From: Paraburkholderia fungorum
GTDB taxonomy: Bacteria; Pseudomonadota; Gammaproteobacteria; Burkholderiales; Burkholderiaceae
Length of the DNA stretch: 64,000 bases
Direction: 5' to 3'
NCBI RefSeq assembly: GCF_902833645.1
Contig: NZ_CADFGE010000018.1
Location: forward strand, 62,001-126,000
Both the position numbers and the translations under genes were made by a program. The notes beneath the pieces were generated by a model, which was not told the origin of the DNA, made no database searches, and saw only the letters and a list, made by a program, of their open reading frames with translations. How positions within the stretch are numbered: the first letter of the stretch is position 1; the number at the start of each line of letters is the position of its first letter. This document shows, piece by piece, positions 16,796 to 24,825 of this stretch.

Positions 16796-18118
16796 TTGAA
16801 TAAACCCATCATTCCGGTACCGGCCGCCGCGGCGCCGTCCACTCACCTCAATTTCCGCTGGCACGTGCTGATCTGGCTGCTGATCGGCGGGATCATCAAC
16901 TACATGGATCGCGCCAGTCTTTCGATCGCCGCACCCGGCATGATTCAGGAACTGGGGCTGACGCGCACGCAGATTGGTCTGCTCGGCAGCGTGTTCGCGT
17001 GGACCTATGCGGTCATGCAGTTACCCGCGGGCTGGGTAATCGACCGTTTCGGCGCGAAGCGTGCGTATGCGCTCGGCATGATCTGGTGGAGTGTCGCGAC
17101 CTGGCTGACAGGCGTGGTGGGTTCGATCTCCGGCTTGCTGGTGATGCGTGCGTTGCTCGCGGTGGGCGAGGCGCCGTGCTGGCCGACCTCGGCAAAAATC
17201 ACCGCGGCGTGGTTTCCCGCCAAGGAGCGCGGCTTCGCGACGGGCGTGTGGGATTCATCGTCGAAGTGGGGGCCGGCGCTCGCGCCCGCCATGCTGGTTG
17301 CATTGATGGTCGCGTTCGGCTGGCGCTCGCTATTTCATGTGACCGGCGCCGTCGGGATCGCGTTCGCGCTGCTGTTCCTGCTGCTGTATCGCAATCCGGT
17401 CGACAGCAAGCGCCTGTCGAAGGACGAACTGGCCTACATCGAAGCAGGCGGCGGCGGTCACGAACGGTCGCTGGCGAGTTCCTCGCTCAAATGGCGTTCG
17501 CTGTTCGGCCGCCGCAGCGTGTGGGGCATGATCCTCGGCTACTTTTGCACGATCTGGCTGTGGAATATTTTCCTCGTGTTTTTGCCGCTCTATCTGCTCG
17601 ACCGCTTCCACATTTCGTTCGCGCAGCTCGGCGTGGTCGCGGGTATTCCGTGGGCGGGCGGCGCTGTGGGCGAAATCGCGGTGGGCTATCTGGCGAAGAA
17701 GATCGTCGACCGCCATCTCGCCTCGGCGATCGATGCGAAGCGCCTACTGATCGCCTGCTGTTCGGTGGGCGCGGCGGCGTGCGCGATCGCTTTGCCGTAT
17801 ACCCACGTATTCAGCGTGACCATCGCACTGTTCACCGTCGGTCTCGCCTTCATTGCCGCCGTGGTCGGCTCGGCGTGGGCGCTCGCGGCGGATATCGCGC
17901 CGTCGTCGATGATTGCGTCGGTGAGCGCGATCCAGAATTTTGGCGGCTACTTTGGCGGGGCATTCTCGCCGGTCGTCGCGGGCTTCATCGTCGATCGCAC
18001 GGGTTCTTATGCGCTCGCGTTCATCTCCGGCGGCATCATTGCCGGATGTGCCGCGCTGTTCTACTGGTTCATGGCTCGCCAGCCGATTGTCGACGACGCT
18101 GCCGCGCCGGCGCCTTAA
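16796..18118 (+). CDS. MFS transporter, anion:cation symporter (ACS) family
   Basis: A 440-residue inner-membrane carrier with about 12 helices. A TTG start at 16796 is preferred: GGAG lies 7 bp before it, and the longer ATG-initiated form lacks a ribosome site. The ACS signature NYMDRASLSIAAPGM is near the N-terminus, and DRFGAKRAYALG is the loop 2-3 MFS motif. Members carry organic acid anions such as glucarate, galactonate or tartrate with H+. There is no adjoining catabolic gene, so the substrate is open. It ends one base before the end of the converging TAXI gene. Confidence 0.88.
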   Translation: MNKPIIPVPAAAAPSTHLNFRWHVLIWLLIGGIINYMDRASLSIAAPGMIQELGLTRTQIGLLGSVFAWTYAVMQLPAGWVIDRFGAKRAYALGMIWWSVATWLTGVVGSISGLLVMRALLAVGEAPCWPTSAKITAAWFPAKERGFATGVWDSSSKWGPALAPAMLVALMVAFGWRSLFHVTGAVGIAFALLFLLLYRNPVDSKRLSKDELAYIEAGGGGHERSLASSSLKWRSLFGRRSVWGMILGYFCTIWLWNIFLVFLPLYLLDRFHISFAQLGVVAGIPWAGGAVGEIAVGYLAKKIVDRHLASAIDAKRLLIACCSVGAAACAIALPYTHVFSVTIALFTVGLAFIAAVVGSAWALAADIAPSSMIASVSAIQNFGGYFGGAFSPVVAGFIVDRTGSYALAFISGGIIAGCAALFYWFMARQPIVDDAAAPAP

Positions 18119-18119
18119 G

Positions 18120-19457
18120 CTATGCTTGCTGCGCGACCCGGGCAATCCGGTCCCGGACTACGCCAATCGCCTGTTTGAGTGCATAGACGTCGTGGATATA
18201 ACGCTGTGGCATCTTGATCTGGTTGGCGTTCGCATCGATATGCTCGATCTCTTCCTGCCATTGCGCGATCTGGTCCACAGTGGGATGGCGGTTTTTCCAT
18301 ATTTCATCCTCAAGCGCCTTGATCTCGCGATACCAGACCACCAGGCGTTTCTTGATGCGGGCCTCCGCCATGCGCGGCAACGCCTGCAACAGCCCGAGCA
18401 TTAACGCCATGAAGGGGAGCAGGATCAGCAAGCGCCTTTCGATAAAACTGGCTAGCCAGAACGGCAGGTAGCGCTGCAGAAACGGGCGCCCCGTTTTGAA
18501 GTAACGCTCGCTCTCTTCAGAAACAGGGAACTCCTCGGTGTTCAGATTGGGAAACACGCCAAGCCGCGTGAAGTAATCTTCGCCGCCGTGGACGGTTTTG
18601 GCCGCGTCCAGCAACAGGTAGACCAGCGCGGGGTGTAGCGTGTCTTTGGCGACGAGCAACGCGGTGGCGGCGAGCAGCGTGACGTCGGTCTGCGGCAGAT
18701 CGTTGACGACGCTGGTCGACGCGCGCGGAAAGATCACCTTGGATAGCGATGGGAATTTCTGCACCAGCGCGTCGGCCTGCGCAAAACTCATCAGCTTGAG
18801 ATTGCTGTTCAGCAGGGTTGTCTGCATGGGCGCATCGGGTCTGCCGATAAAGAAGGCCGCATCCAGTTGGCCGTTTTCGAGCGCTCGATAGGATTGGGTC
18901 GCGTCCATTTCGAGCAGCGTTGTATTGTCCCGTGTAATGCCGCTGTATCCGAGCAATACCTGCGAAACGTTCAGCAGGCCGCTGCCGGGAACGCCGATCG
19001 AAATCCGCTTGCCACGCAGTTGCGCCAGCCGGTTGACGGTGGGCTCGCCACGGTAGAACACCCAGATCGGTTCATAGGAGACCGCGGCGATTGTCTGCAG
19101 GTGATCGGTGTCCTTGGGGCGGGTGGTGCCGGACTGGATAAAACCCACTTCGTATTCGCTGTTCGGGTCCGTCAGGCGCTGATAGTTTTCGCTCGAACCC
19201 GACGAACTGCGGATATCGAGTTTGATGCCGTCGCGTTTCAGGAGGGGCGCATAGCGGTCTGCAAAGCCGCGATAGATGCCGTTGTCCGCACCGGTGGTGA
19301 TGACGATCGTATGGCGGAAGGCGGGTTCGAGGATCACCGAGAGTCCCCAGCCTAACGCCGCTGTCAGCAGTATCGCGCCGGCGATGAGAAGCCGCCGGCG
19401 GCCCGGTGTCATGGGGACTTTTTCGTTGCGATGAAGCGCTGGGTTGTGCCTGGGCAT
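18120..19457 (-). CDS. TAXI-family TRAP solute-binding protein, membrane-anchored
   Basis: A 445-residue protein from ATG 19457 (GAGAGG upstream; ATG 19412 is an alternative). An N-terminal helix (RRLLIAGAILLTAALGW) precedes a TAXI domain: HTIVITTGADNGIYRGFADRY, then RGKRISIGVPGSGL and a long effector lobe to about residue 330. A second hydrophobic helix (RRLLILLPFMALMLGLLQAL) follows, then a charged cytoplasmic helical tail of about 80 residues. TAXI proteins normally feed a DctM-type TRAP permease, but none is present here; this anchored form with a cytosolic tail looks more like a sensor or an orphan receptor. It lies downstream of an orphan OmpR-type regulator on the same strand, 108 bp apart. 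Confidence 0.85.
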   Translation of the reverse strand: MPRHNPALHRNEKVPMTPGRRRLLIAGAILLTAALGWGLSVILEPAFRHTIVITTGADNGIYRGFADRYAPLLKRDGIKLDIRSSSGSSENYQRLTDPNSEYEVGFIQSGTTRPKDTDHLQTIAAVSYEPIWVFYRGEPTVNRLAQLRGKRISIGVPGSGLLNVSQVLLGYSGITRDNTTLLEMDATQSYRALENGQLDAAFFIGRPDAPMQTTLLNSNLKLMSFAQADALVQKFPSLSKVIFPRASTSVVNDLPQTDVTLLAATALLVAKDTLHPALVYLLLDAAKTVHGGEDYFTRLGVFPNLNTEEFPVSEESERYFKTGRPFLQRYLPFWLASFIERRLLILLPFMALMLGLLQALPRMAEARIKKRLVVWYREIKALEDEIWKNRHPTVDQIAQWQEEIEHIDANANQIKMPQRYIHDVYALKQAIGVVRDRIARVAQQA

Positions 19458-19565
19458 TGTTCGCCTCTCTGGTTCGGCGCTGCTCGCCAGCAAGGATAAT
19501 GCAGTGCCTTGAAGGCCTTGTCCACATCCAGGTTCAGCGTTGCGATCGTCGCGGCAAGCGAAGCC

Positions 19566-20288
19566 TCAATGCCTCGTGGACCGCTGCGCGCCATCCGGCA
19601 CGAACACATAACCGTGACTGCGCACGGTCTGGATGAAGCGCGGAGAGGAGGGGTTGCTCTCGAGGATTCTGCGCAGCCGCCACACCTGGACGTCGATACC
19701 GCGGTCGGTATGATCGTCTTCCGGGCCATGCAGCAGCTCGAGCAGGCGCTCCCGGGTCAGCGTGCGCATAGGGTTGCTGACGAAGACCTTTAGTAGCGCG
19801 AATTCTCCGGCCGACAGTGTGAGCCGCTTGTTTTCCATGATCAGCGTGCGCAGTTGAAGATCCAGTGTGAATGGGCCGAACTCGATCACGGTGTGTTCAT
19901 CCTGCGCGGTGCCCGGCGCGGCCTGGGATTGTCGGCGCAATACGGCCCGCATGCGCGCAAGCAGTTCGCGCGGATTGAAGGGCTTGCCGATACAGTCGTC
20001 CGCGCCCATTTCGAGTCCCACGATCCGGTCCATGTCGTCGGGCCCGGAGGCCAGAATCACGGGGACAGTGTTGCCGGCGGCGCGCAGTTTGGTCAACGCG
20101 GCGAGACCGTTTACGCCTTGCATGATCTGGTCGAGAACAATCAGATCCGGTGGGTTCCGTTCGATCTGATCGCCAAGTGATCTCACCTCGTGCAAAACGG
20201 AGACCGCCATTCCTTCTCGTCCGAGAAAGGCGGCCAGCGAACCAAGAAGTTCGACATCGTCGTCAACGACCAGTATTTGAGTTGTCAT
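19566..20288 (-). CDS. OmpR/PhoB-type response regulator (orphan)
   Basis: A 240-residue response regulator. Receiver domain about 1-120: acidic pocket D9-D11, phospho-acceptor D53 (LIVLDQIM), and K102 (GKPF). The C-terminal winged HTH (about 135-230) has TLSAGEFALLKVF and RGIDVQVWRLRRILE with RSHGYVF at the wing, typical of OmpR/PhoB DNA-binding domains. No histidine kinase gene is next to it; the only same-strand neighbour is the membrane-anchored TAXI protein, which may act in its signalling. A promoter must lie in the 308-bp gap upstream. Confidence 0.93.
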   Translation of the reverse strand: MTTQILVVDDDVELLGSLAAFLGREGMAVSVLHEVRSLGDQIERNPPDLIVLDQIMQGVNGLAALTKLRAAGNTVPVILASGPDDMDRIVGLEMGADDCIGKPFNPRELLARMRAVLRRQSQAAPGTAQDEHTVIEFGPFTLDLQLRTLIMENKRLTLSAGEFALLKVFVSNPMRTLTRERLLELLHGPEDDHTDRGIDVQVWRLRRILESNPSSPRFIQTVRSHGYVFVPDGAQRSTRH

Positions 20289-20596
20289 AGTAAGGGAATC
20301 GAACGCGAAGGCCTGAAAACAGGGGGCAACAACGTTGGCCGAGCCCTCACGACGGCTGGTTGGCTATGCCAGCTTTCAGTGTTGTCAGGATGTGGGTGAT
20401 GTGCGAACGTTGTGCTCCAGTCTCTTTAACGGAGCAGGTCGCGTGAATCCGTCGCCGAATATTGGATTTTTATTTTGGCGGCGCGGCCGCGCGGGAATGG
20501 GCGGCCGGCGTGAAGCTCAGCAGGCGCCTGGACTTTGCGGCGCCTTAGCTAGTCGACGGTCTGGTCAACGGGCTGGTCTAACGAGCTGACGGTTTT
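20289..20596. other. 308-bp intergenic region, no gene seen
   Basis: Lies upstream of the response regulator and downstream of the DUF1254 gene, both on the minus strand. It must hold the regulator promoter. No convincing ORF, strong hairpin with T-run, or repeat was recognised. Confidence 0.35.
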
Positions 20597-21925
20597 TCAG
20601 GGTCTCTCGGCCGGAACGCGGCGGATCGGCGGATAGTGAAACTTTCTGTCGAGATGAAGCGCGCCCGGTATGTAGATGCGCAGCATGATGTAGAACAGCC
20701 CGTCGGGCGCGGGGAGCCAGTTGGTTAGCGCGGCAGGGTCACGCGGCGGTGTTGCCGACAAGGTCAGCGACAGGCCGCCTTCATCGTAGCGAAGTTGCGG
20801 TGAGCGATCACCGATCGAGTATCGCTCGATCGCGTTATCCACCAGCATGCGCGATGCCTTGTCATACATCGTGATCGACCAGAATGCCTGCGAGTGCGGC
20901 AGGCCGTCAGGCGGGAACGACAGTTCGTACGTATGGCGTCCGTCGAGCGGTTGTCCTTCGCTGTCCCGGTCGGCGGTGACGTACATCGCTTCCTCTACGC
21001 CGAGTGCGCCGATGTAGTTGCGGCTGACGTGTGCGCGCTTCAGATAGTCGTCGCCGAACGAAGCGCGGACTTCCACCGGCAGGAACCATCCGCCGCCGAG
21101 TGCCGACGGCTGGGGCACGCCCAGCTCGGCGATCACCTGCTCGAGCGCGCTGCCGAGCGCGGCGAGCGTGGGCGCCGCGAGTGTCGAACCGTCAATGTTT
21201 GCGCCGATGCCGACCGCGGCAAAACGGGCGACGAGTGCGGATTCGGCGGCAGGCGGAGGATTGCGGGCGAGCGCGGCGTTGACCGCCGCTGCATAAAAAC
21301 GCGGATCGCCGGCCGCTGCACCGCGCGCCATGCCGACATCGAAACGCCGTTGTGCGGGTTGACCGCTGAGCGTCTTCACGGCGAAGCGATCCTGCAGGGC
21401 ATGCGCGGCGGCCAGGTCGTCCATGCCGTCGACCAGGATGCGGCCGATCATCCAGACCTCTCGCGTTGGGCAGGCGATCGCTGTGAGATCGTCGTCGGCG
21501 AGCGGCGGCACGTCGCCGTAATGGAGCAGAAAGCGCCGCGCGCCGTTGCCGGTTGTGCGCGTGCCGATGGATTCGAACGGGTTGGTGTAGAAGTCCAGCA
21601 GACCGAGTACGTAGTAGCGGTCCGCCGTGTCGGGCACTTCCAGCACGAGCGGTTCGTCGCCGAGGTCGAGCCACGTGCTGAGGTAAAGCGTGTCGTTATT
21701 GGGCGTCACGACTTCGCGGTTGCGCGGGCCCAGCAACTGACGGCCGCGCACCAGCTGATTGACCCAGCCGAGGGTCGAAGCCGGACTGTCGCCGGCGAAC
21801 TCGCCGTTGTCGTCGCGGCGGGGGCAGGTCGCCGCGCGCGTGCGCGCCATTTCGAATAGGGGCAGGGTGTAGATCACCGCATCGCGGGCGAGTGCGGTGA
21901 GATTTTCGCTTGCAAAGCCAGACAT
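20597..21925 (-). CDS. DUF1254/DUF1214-domain protein 1
   Basis: A 442-residue protein with no signal peptide; ATG at 21925 has GGAG 8 bp upstream. The N-terminal DUF1254 domain shows AVIYTLPLFEMARTRA and VVTPNNDTLYLSTWLDL; the C-terminal DUF1214 domain shows YELSFPPDGLPHSQAFWSIT, DKASRMLVDN and a NWLPAPDGLFYIMLRIY ending. Both domains are common, of unknown biochemical role, and are often found in catabolic or envelope loci. It diverges from a second DUF1254 gene (22130-23431) and shares with it many conserved positions though the two are well diverged. The divergent promoter contains a 35-bp element also found before the IclR-pair gene, implying joint control. Confidence 0.88.
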   Translation of the reverse strand: MSGFASENLTALARDAVIYTLPLFEMARTRAATCPRRDDNGEFAGDSPASTLGWVNQLVRGRQLLGPRNREVVTPNNDTLYLSTWLDLGDEPLVLEVPDTADRYYVLGLLDFYTNPFESIGTRTTGNGARRFLLHYGDVPPLADDDLTAIACPTREVWMIGRILVDGMDDLAAAHALQDRFAVKTLSGQPAQRRFDVGMARGAAAGDPRFYAAAVNAALARNPPPAAESALVARFAAVGIGANIDGSTLAAPTLAALGSALEQVIAELGVPQPSALGGGWFLPVEVRASFGDDYLKRAHVSRNYIGALGVEEAMYVTADRDSEGQPLDGRHTYELSFPPDGLPHSQAFWSITMYDKASRMLVDNAIERYSIGDRSPQLRYDEGGLSLTLSATPPRDPAALTNWLPAPDGLFYIMLRIYIPGALHLDRKFHYPPIRRVPAERP

Positions 21926-21981
21926 GGATACCGCTCCGGTTATGGACAGGAAGGAGTGGGATCGAGCCTACCGCGCCGGCC

Positions 21982-22016
21982 GGATAACGGTACCAGGGTT
22001 TCGCTATGTTAAACAC
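21982..22016 (+). promoter_or_regulatory. Shared 35-bp operator candidate, copy 1
   Basis: Between the two divergent DUF1254 genes. It matches 32 of 35 positions with 26989-27023, including an unbroken 22-nt run containing GGGTTTCGCTATGTTAAAC; the ends of that core, GTTT and AAAC, form an inverted repeat with a 9-bp centre. Such conservation in two separate promoter regions points to a shared regulator site. The likely binder is the IclR-pair protein (27094-28710), which is inference. Confidence 0.8.
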
Positions 22017-22129
22017 TCGCGCGCCGGCCGCTGCCTATACTTTGCGCTCCTCAGGCTTGCAAGGGGATCCCGCTATCCCGCCTCCCCGTGCGTGCTCGCA
22101 TGCAAGCCGATCCTCACGGAGTTTCTCGA

Positions 22130-23431
22130 ATGACCATTGGCAATGCACAGCAGGAGTGGGCTTACGTCGCAGGGGTTCAGGCATTCATATACGGTTATCC
22201 GCTCGTCGAAATGGTGCGTACGTGCGCGCTCATGACCGCCGTCGACGAACCGCAGAACAACGGCCGTGCGCCGATCAACCAGTTCTCGCATTGTCCGCGG
22301 CCGTGGACCCACGAGGACCGTGATGTCGTCACGCCGGCCAATGACCTGCTTTACTCGATGGCCTGGCTGAATCTCGCCGACGGTCCCGTCATGTTTTCGA
22401 CGCCGGCACCGACCGGGCGTTACTTCGTGATGGAGTTCATCGACGCGTATAGCGACAATTTCCATAACCTCGGTCCGCGTGTGATGGGGCCGTCAGCGGC
22501 AAGCTTTGCCATTGTCGGCCCCGACTGGTCCGGCTCGCTGCCGGCCGGTTCGATCGAAATCCGCTGTCCGAGGAATCTCGTCTGGGTGTTGGGCCGTGTG
22601 TTGATCGATGGTGTTGAAGACATGGAGGCAGCGCGTGCCTTCCAGGCCGGTTTCACGCTGCGCGCGATGGCGCCGGTCCGCGTGCCGCGCGCGGTGGCGG
22701 CCTACCAGCCCTGGAACGAAGCAGGCGAGGCGTTCTTCGCGAACCTGGCAAGAGCGATGGCCGACAACCCGCCGCCCGCGGTGGATACGGGCCTCGTCGC
22801 CCAGTTTTCCCGCCTGGGTATTTCAGCGGAGCGGGCGTTCGATGCCAGGCTGCCCAACGACGCGCAGGTGGCGGTTTTGCGAAGGGCGGTGGCAGCGGGT
22901 ATCGAGATCGTCGATGGCCATACCCGTAGCCGTCGCGCGCGGCCATGGTCGATCAACTATGCGGGTGGCCGACTGGGCACGGACTATCTGGCGCGCTCCT
23001 GTACCGCGATGAAAGGGCTTGGCGCGCTCGCGAGCGAGGAGGCGCTCTATGCGCTGGGCGACTTCGACAGCAAGGGCGAGCAGCTCGACGGCGCGCATGA
23101 CTACGTGTTGCACTTTCCTGCCGGGGGCTTGCCGCCGGTGGATGCCTTCTGGTCAGTATCGATTTACGGCAGCGACTTCTGTTTCGCGGATAACCCGATC
23201 CGGCGCTATGCGATCGGCGATCGCACGCGCGATCTGCACTACGGCCCGGATGGTTCGCTCGACATTCTGATCCAGCACGCGCAACCGCGACAGGGGATCT
23301 CGAACTGGTTGCCGGCTCCTGCGGGCCGTTTCTATCTCATCTTGCGGCTATACCATCCGCGCGAAGCCATCTTGTCGAAGGCCTACACGATTCCGCCGGT
23401 TGAGCGTATCGATGAGGACGCGCAGCGGTAA
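22130..23431 (+). CDS. DUF1254/DUF1214-domain protein 2
   Basis: A 433-residue cytosolic protein read from ATG 22130 (CGGAG upstream); the longer start at 22088 is unsupported. DUF1254: AFIYGYPLVEMVRTCALMTA and VVTPANDLLYSMAWLNLADG. DUF1214: YVLHFPAGGLPPVDAFWSVS, YGSDFCFADNPIRRYAIGDR and NWLPAPAGRFYLILRLY. It is homologous to the divergent protein encoded at 20597-21925, and both lie under one shared intergenic control region. The gene ends at a strong hairpin. A possible role is an accessory of the same catabolic pathway as the nearby acyl-CoA ligase; there is no direct evidence for the reaction. Confidence 0.88.
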   Translation: MTIGNAQQEWAYVAGVQAFIYGYPLVEMVRTCALMTAVDEPQNNGRAPINQFSHCPRPWTHEDRDVVTPANDLLYSMAWLNLADGPVMFSTPAPTGRYFVMEFIDAYSDNFHNLGPRVMGPSAASFAIVGPDWSGSLPAGSIEIRCPRNLVWVLGRVLIDGVEDMEAARAFQAGFTLRAMAPVRVPRAVAAYQPWNEAGEAFFANLARAMADNPPPAVDTGLVAQFSRLGISAERAFDARLPNDAQVAVLRRAVAAGIEIVDGHTRSRRARPWSINYAGGRLGTDYLARSCTAMKGLGALASEEALYALGDFDSKGEQLDGAHDYVLHFPAGGLPPVDAFWSVSIYGSDFCFADNPIRRYAIGDRTRDLHYGPDGSLDILIQHAQPRQGISNWLPAPAGRFYLILRLYHPREAILSKAYTIPPVERIDEDAQR

Positions 23432-23439
23432 GCCGAAAT

Positions 23440-23467
23440 GCAGCCTGTCCGCCGGTGGACAGGCTGC
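23440..23467. terminator. Hairpin between convergent DUF1254 and MFS genes
   Basis: A perfect 11-bp stem, GCAGCCTGTCC and GGACAGGCTGC, with a 6-nt loop, 8 bp after the DUF1254 stop and 23 bp from the end of the converging MFS gene. T-runs are short on both sides; likely a bidirectional terminator. Confidence 0.75.
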
Positions 23468-23490
23468 GTTCCCGATTGAGCGTTATTCCG

Positions 23491-24825
23491 TCAAGCCGCC
23501 TCCTCGCTGGCGGACGGCCCTGCGGCCACGTCGTTGCGAATGCTGCCGGCGCGAGCGTGGAAGTGCTGCAAAGCGCGCACCGAGCGTTCGGGATTCAGTA
23601 GCCAGATGCCGAGCACGCCGCACGGCAACAGAATGCTGCCTAGCACGGTGAAACCATGCCTGAAGCCTTCGGCGATGCCCTGTGTATCGCTCACGAAGTG
23701 CCCCATCAACGCCGGCGCGATGAGACCCGCCAGCGTTCCGAGGGAGGCGTTGATGCCGAGCCAGGCGGCGCGCTGTTTGATCGGCGTGACTTCGCCGATC
23801 ATTAATGGGCCGAAGAAAAAGATCAACTGGCTCAGCACATTGGTCGCGCTCAGACACAACACCTTGAGCGCGGGACTGAGCGCAAGCGTCGTGCCGAACA
23901 GGGCGAGGCCCGCGAGCGCGACCGGCACGCTTGTCATGACGCCGCGCGATAGGCGCGAACTCACGCCCCTGCCGCCAAGCCACTGGGAAAGGAACGACGC
24001 GGCGAGCGTGACGGGAATGCCGGCGCTGACAATCAGCGAGAACAGCCAGCCGGCGTCGGCCGCCGGATAACCAAGCGCGAGCCGCAGATAGGCCGGAAAC
24101 CAGGTGAATCCAACCGACAGCACCGAATAGCCGACGAAGGTCAGCAGGATGCAACCCACCAGAGTCGGATCGATAATCAGCCGCCGGTAGGGAACGTGCT
24201 GACCCGGCGGCTGTGCGGTCTGCGCATCCGCCGCGTCCGCCGTTTCGTCGACCGTACCTTCGGCGCCCAGTAGCAGCCACAGCACGGTCCACACACATCC
24301 GGCAATGCCGAGTACGAGAAACGCGCGATGCCAGTCGTAGTGAATGATCAGATAGGTCAGGCACGGGCCGGCCAGCAGCATGCCGGTGTTGGCGCCTTGC
24401 AGCACGATCGCGCTCGGGATGCTGCGCTTGCTGTTATCGAACCATTTGTAGGTCGCGTGAATCGCCAGCGGGTAGGCCGGTCCTTCGCCCGCGCCGAGCA
24501 GAATCCGGCAGAGGATCAACAAGGGGAACGAGACCGTGCCGACGAGCGGAAACTGCACCAGCGCCCACGCGAGCGCGAGCACCGCCAGCAGCCACTTTGC
24601 CTTGATGCGGTTGGCCGCGAAACCGAACAGCACACCGGCCGTCGAAAACAGCAGAAAGAAACTGCTGCCGACGAGGCCGAGTTGCTGCGGCGTCAGTCCA
24701 AGGTCATGCATCATCGGCACGGCGGCGAGACCGATCACGGCCTTGTCGGCGAAATTGATCAGCATGAACAGGAACATCAGCGCGACCACGATCCATGCGC
24801 GCCATCGGGGGCTTATGGGGAACAT
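23491..24825 (-). CDS. MFS transporter, ACS family, of the CoA-ligase operon
   Basis: A 444-residue carrier from ATG 24825 with 12 predicted helices. It begins MFPISPRWRAWIVVALMFLF and has NFADKAVIGLAAVPMM, the ACS-type N-terminal motif, and a FAANRIKAKWLLA loop. It overlaps by 13 bp the end of the upstream acyl-CoA ligase gene, so they form one operon. The carrier probably imports the carboxylic acid that the ligase activates. Control by the element at 26989-27023 is inferred. The open frame extends further upstream, but that part belongs to the ligase gene in another frame. Confidence 0.88.
   Translation of the reverse strand: MFPISPRWRAWIVVALMFLFMLINFADKAVIGLAAVPMMHDLGLTPQQLGLVGSSFFLLFSTAGVLFGFAANRIKAKWLLAVLALAWALVQFPLVGTVSFPLLILCRILLGAGEGPAYPLAIHATYKWFDNSKRSIPSAIVLQGANTGMLLAGPCLTYLIIHYDWHRAFLVLGIAGCVWTVLWLLLGAEGTVDETADAADAQTAQPPGQHVPYRRLIIDPTLVGCILLTFVGYSVLSVGFTWFPAYLRLALGYPAADAGWLFSLIVSAGIPVTLAASFLSQWLGGRGVSSRLSRGVMTSVPVALAGLALFGTTLALSPALKVLCLSATNVLSQLIFFFGPLMIGEVTPIKQRAAWLGINASLGTLAGLIAPALMGHFVSDTQGIAEGFRHGFTVLGSILLPCGVLGIWLLNPERSVRALQHFHARAGSIRNDVAAGPSASEEAA

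Noticed and set aside
15367..16842. 491-codon minus-strand ORF opposite the NHL-propeller gene
   Set aside because: A shadow frame: no domain pattern, while the plus-strand frame has a Tat signal and clear NHL blades.
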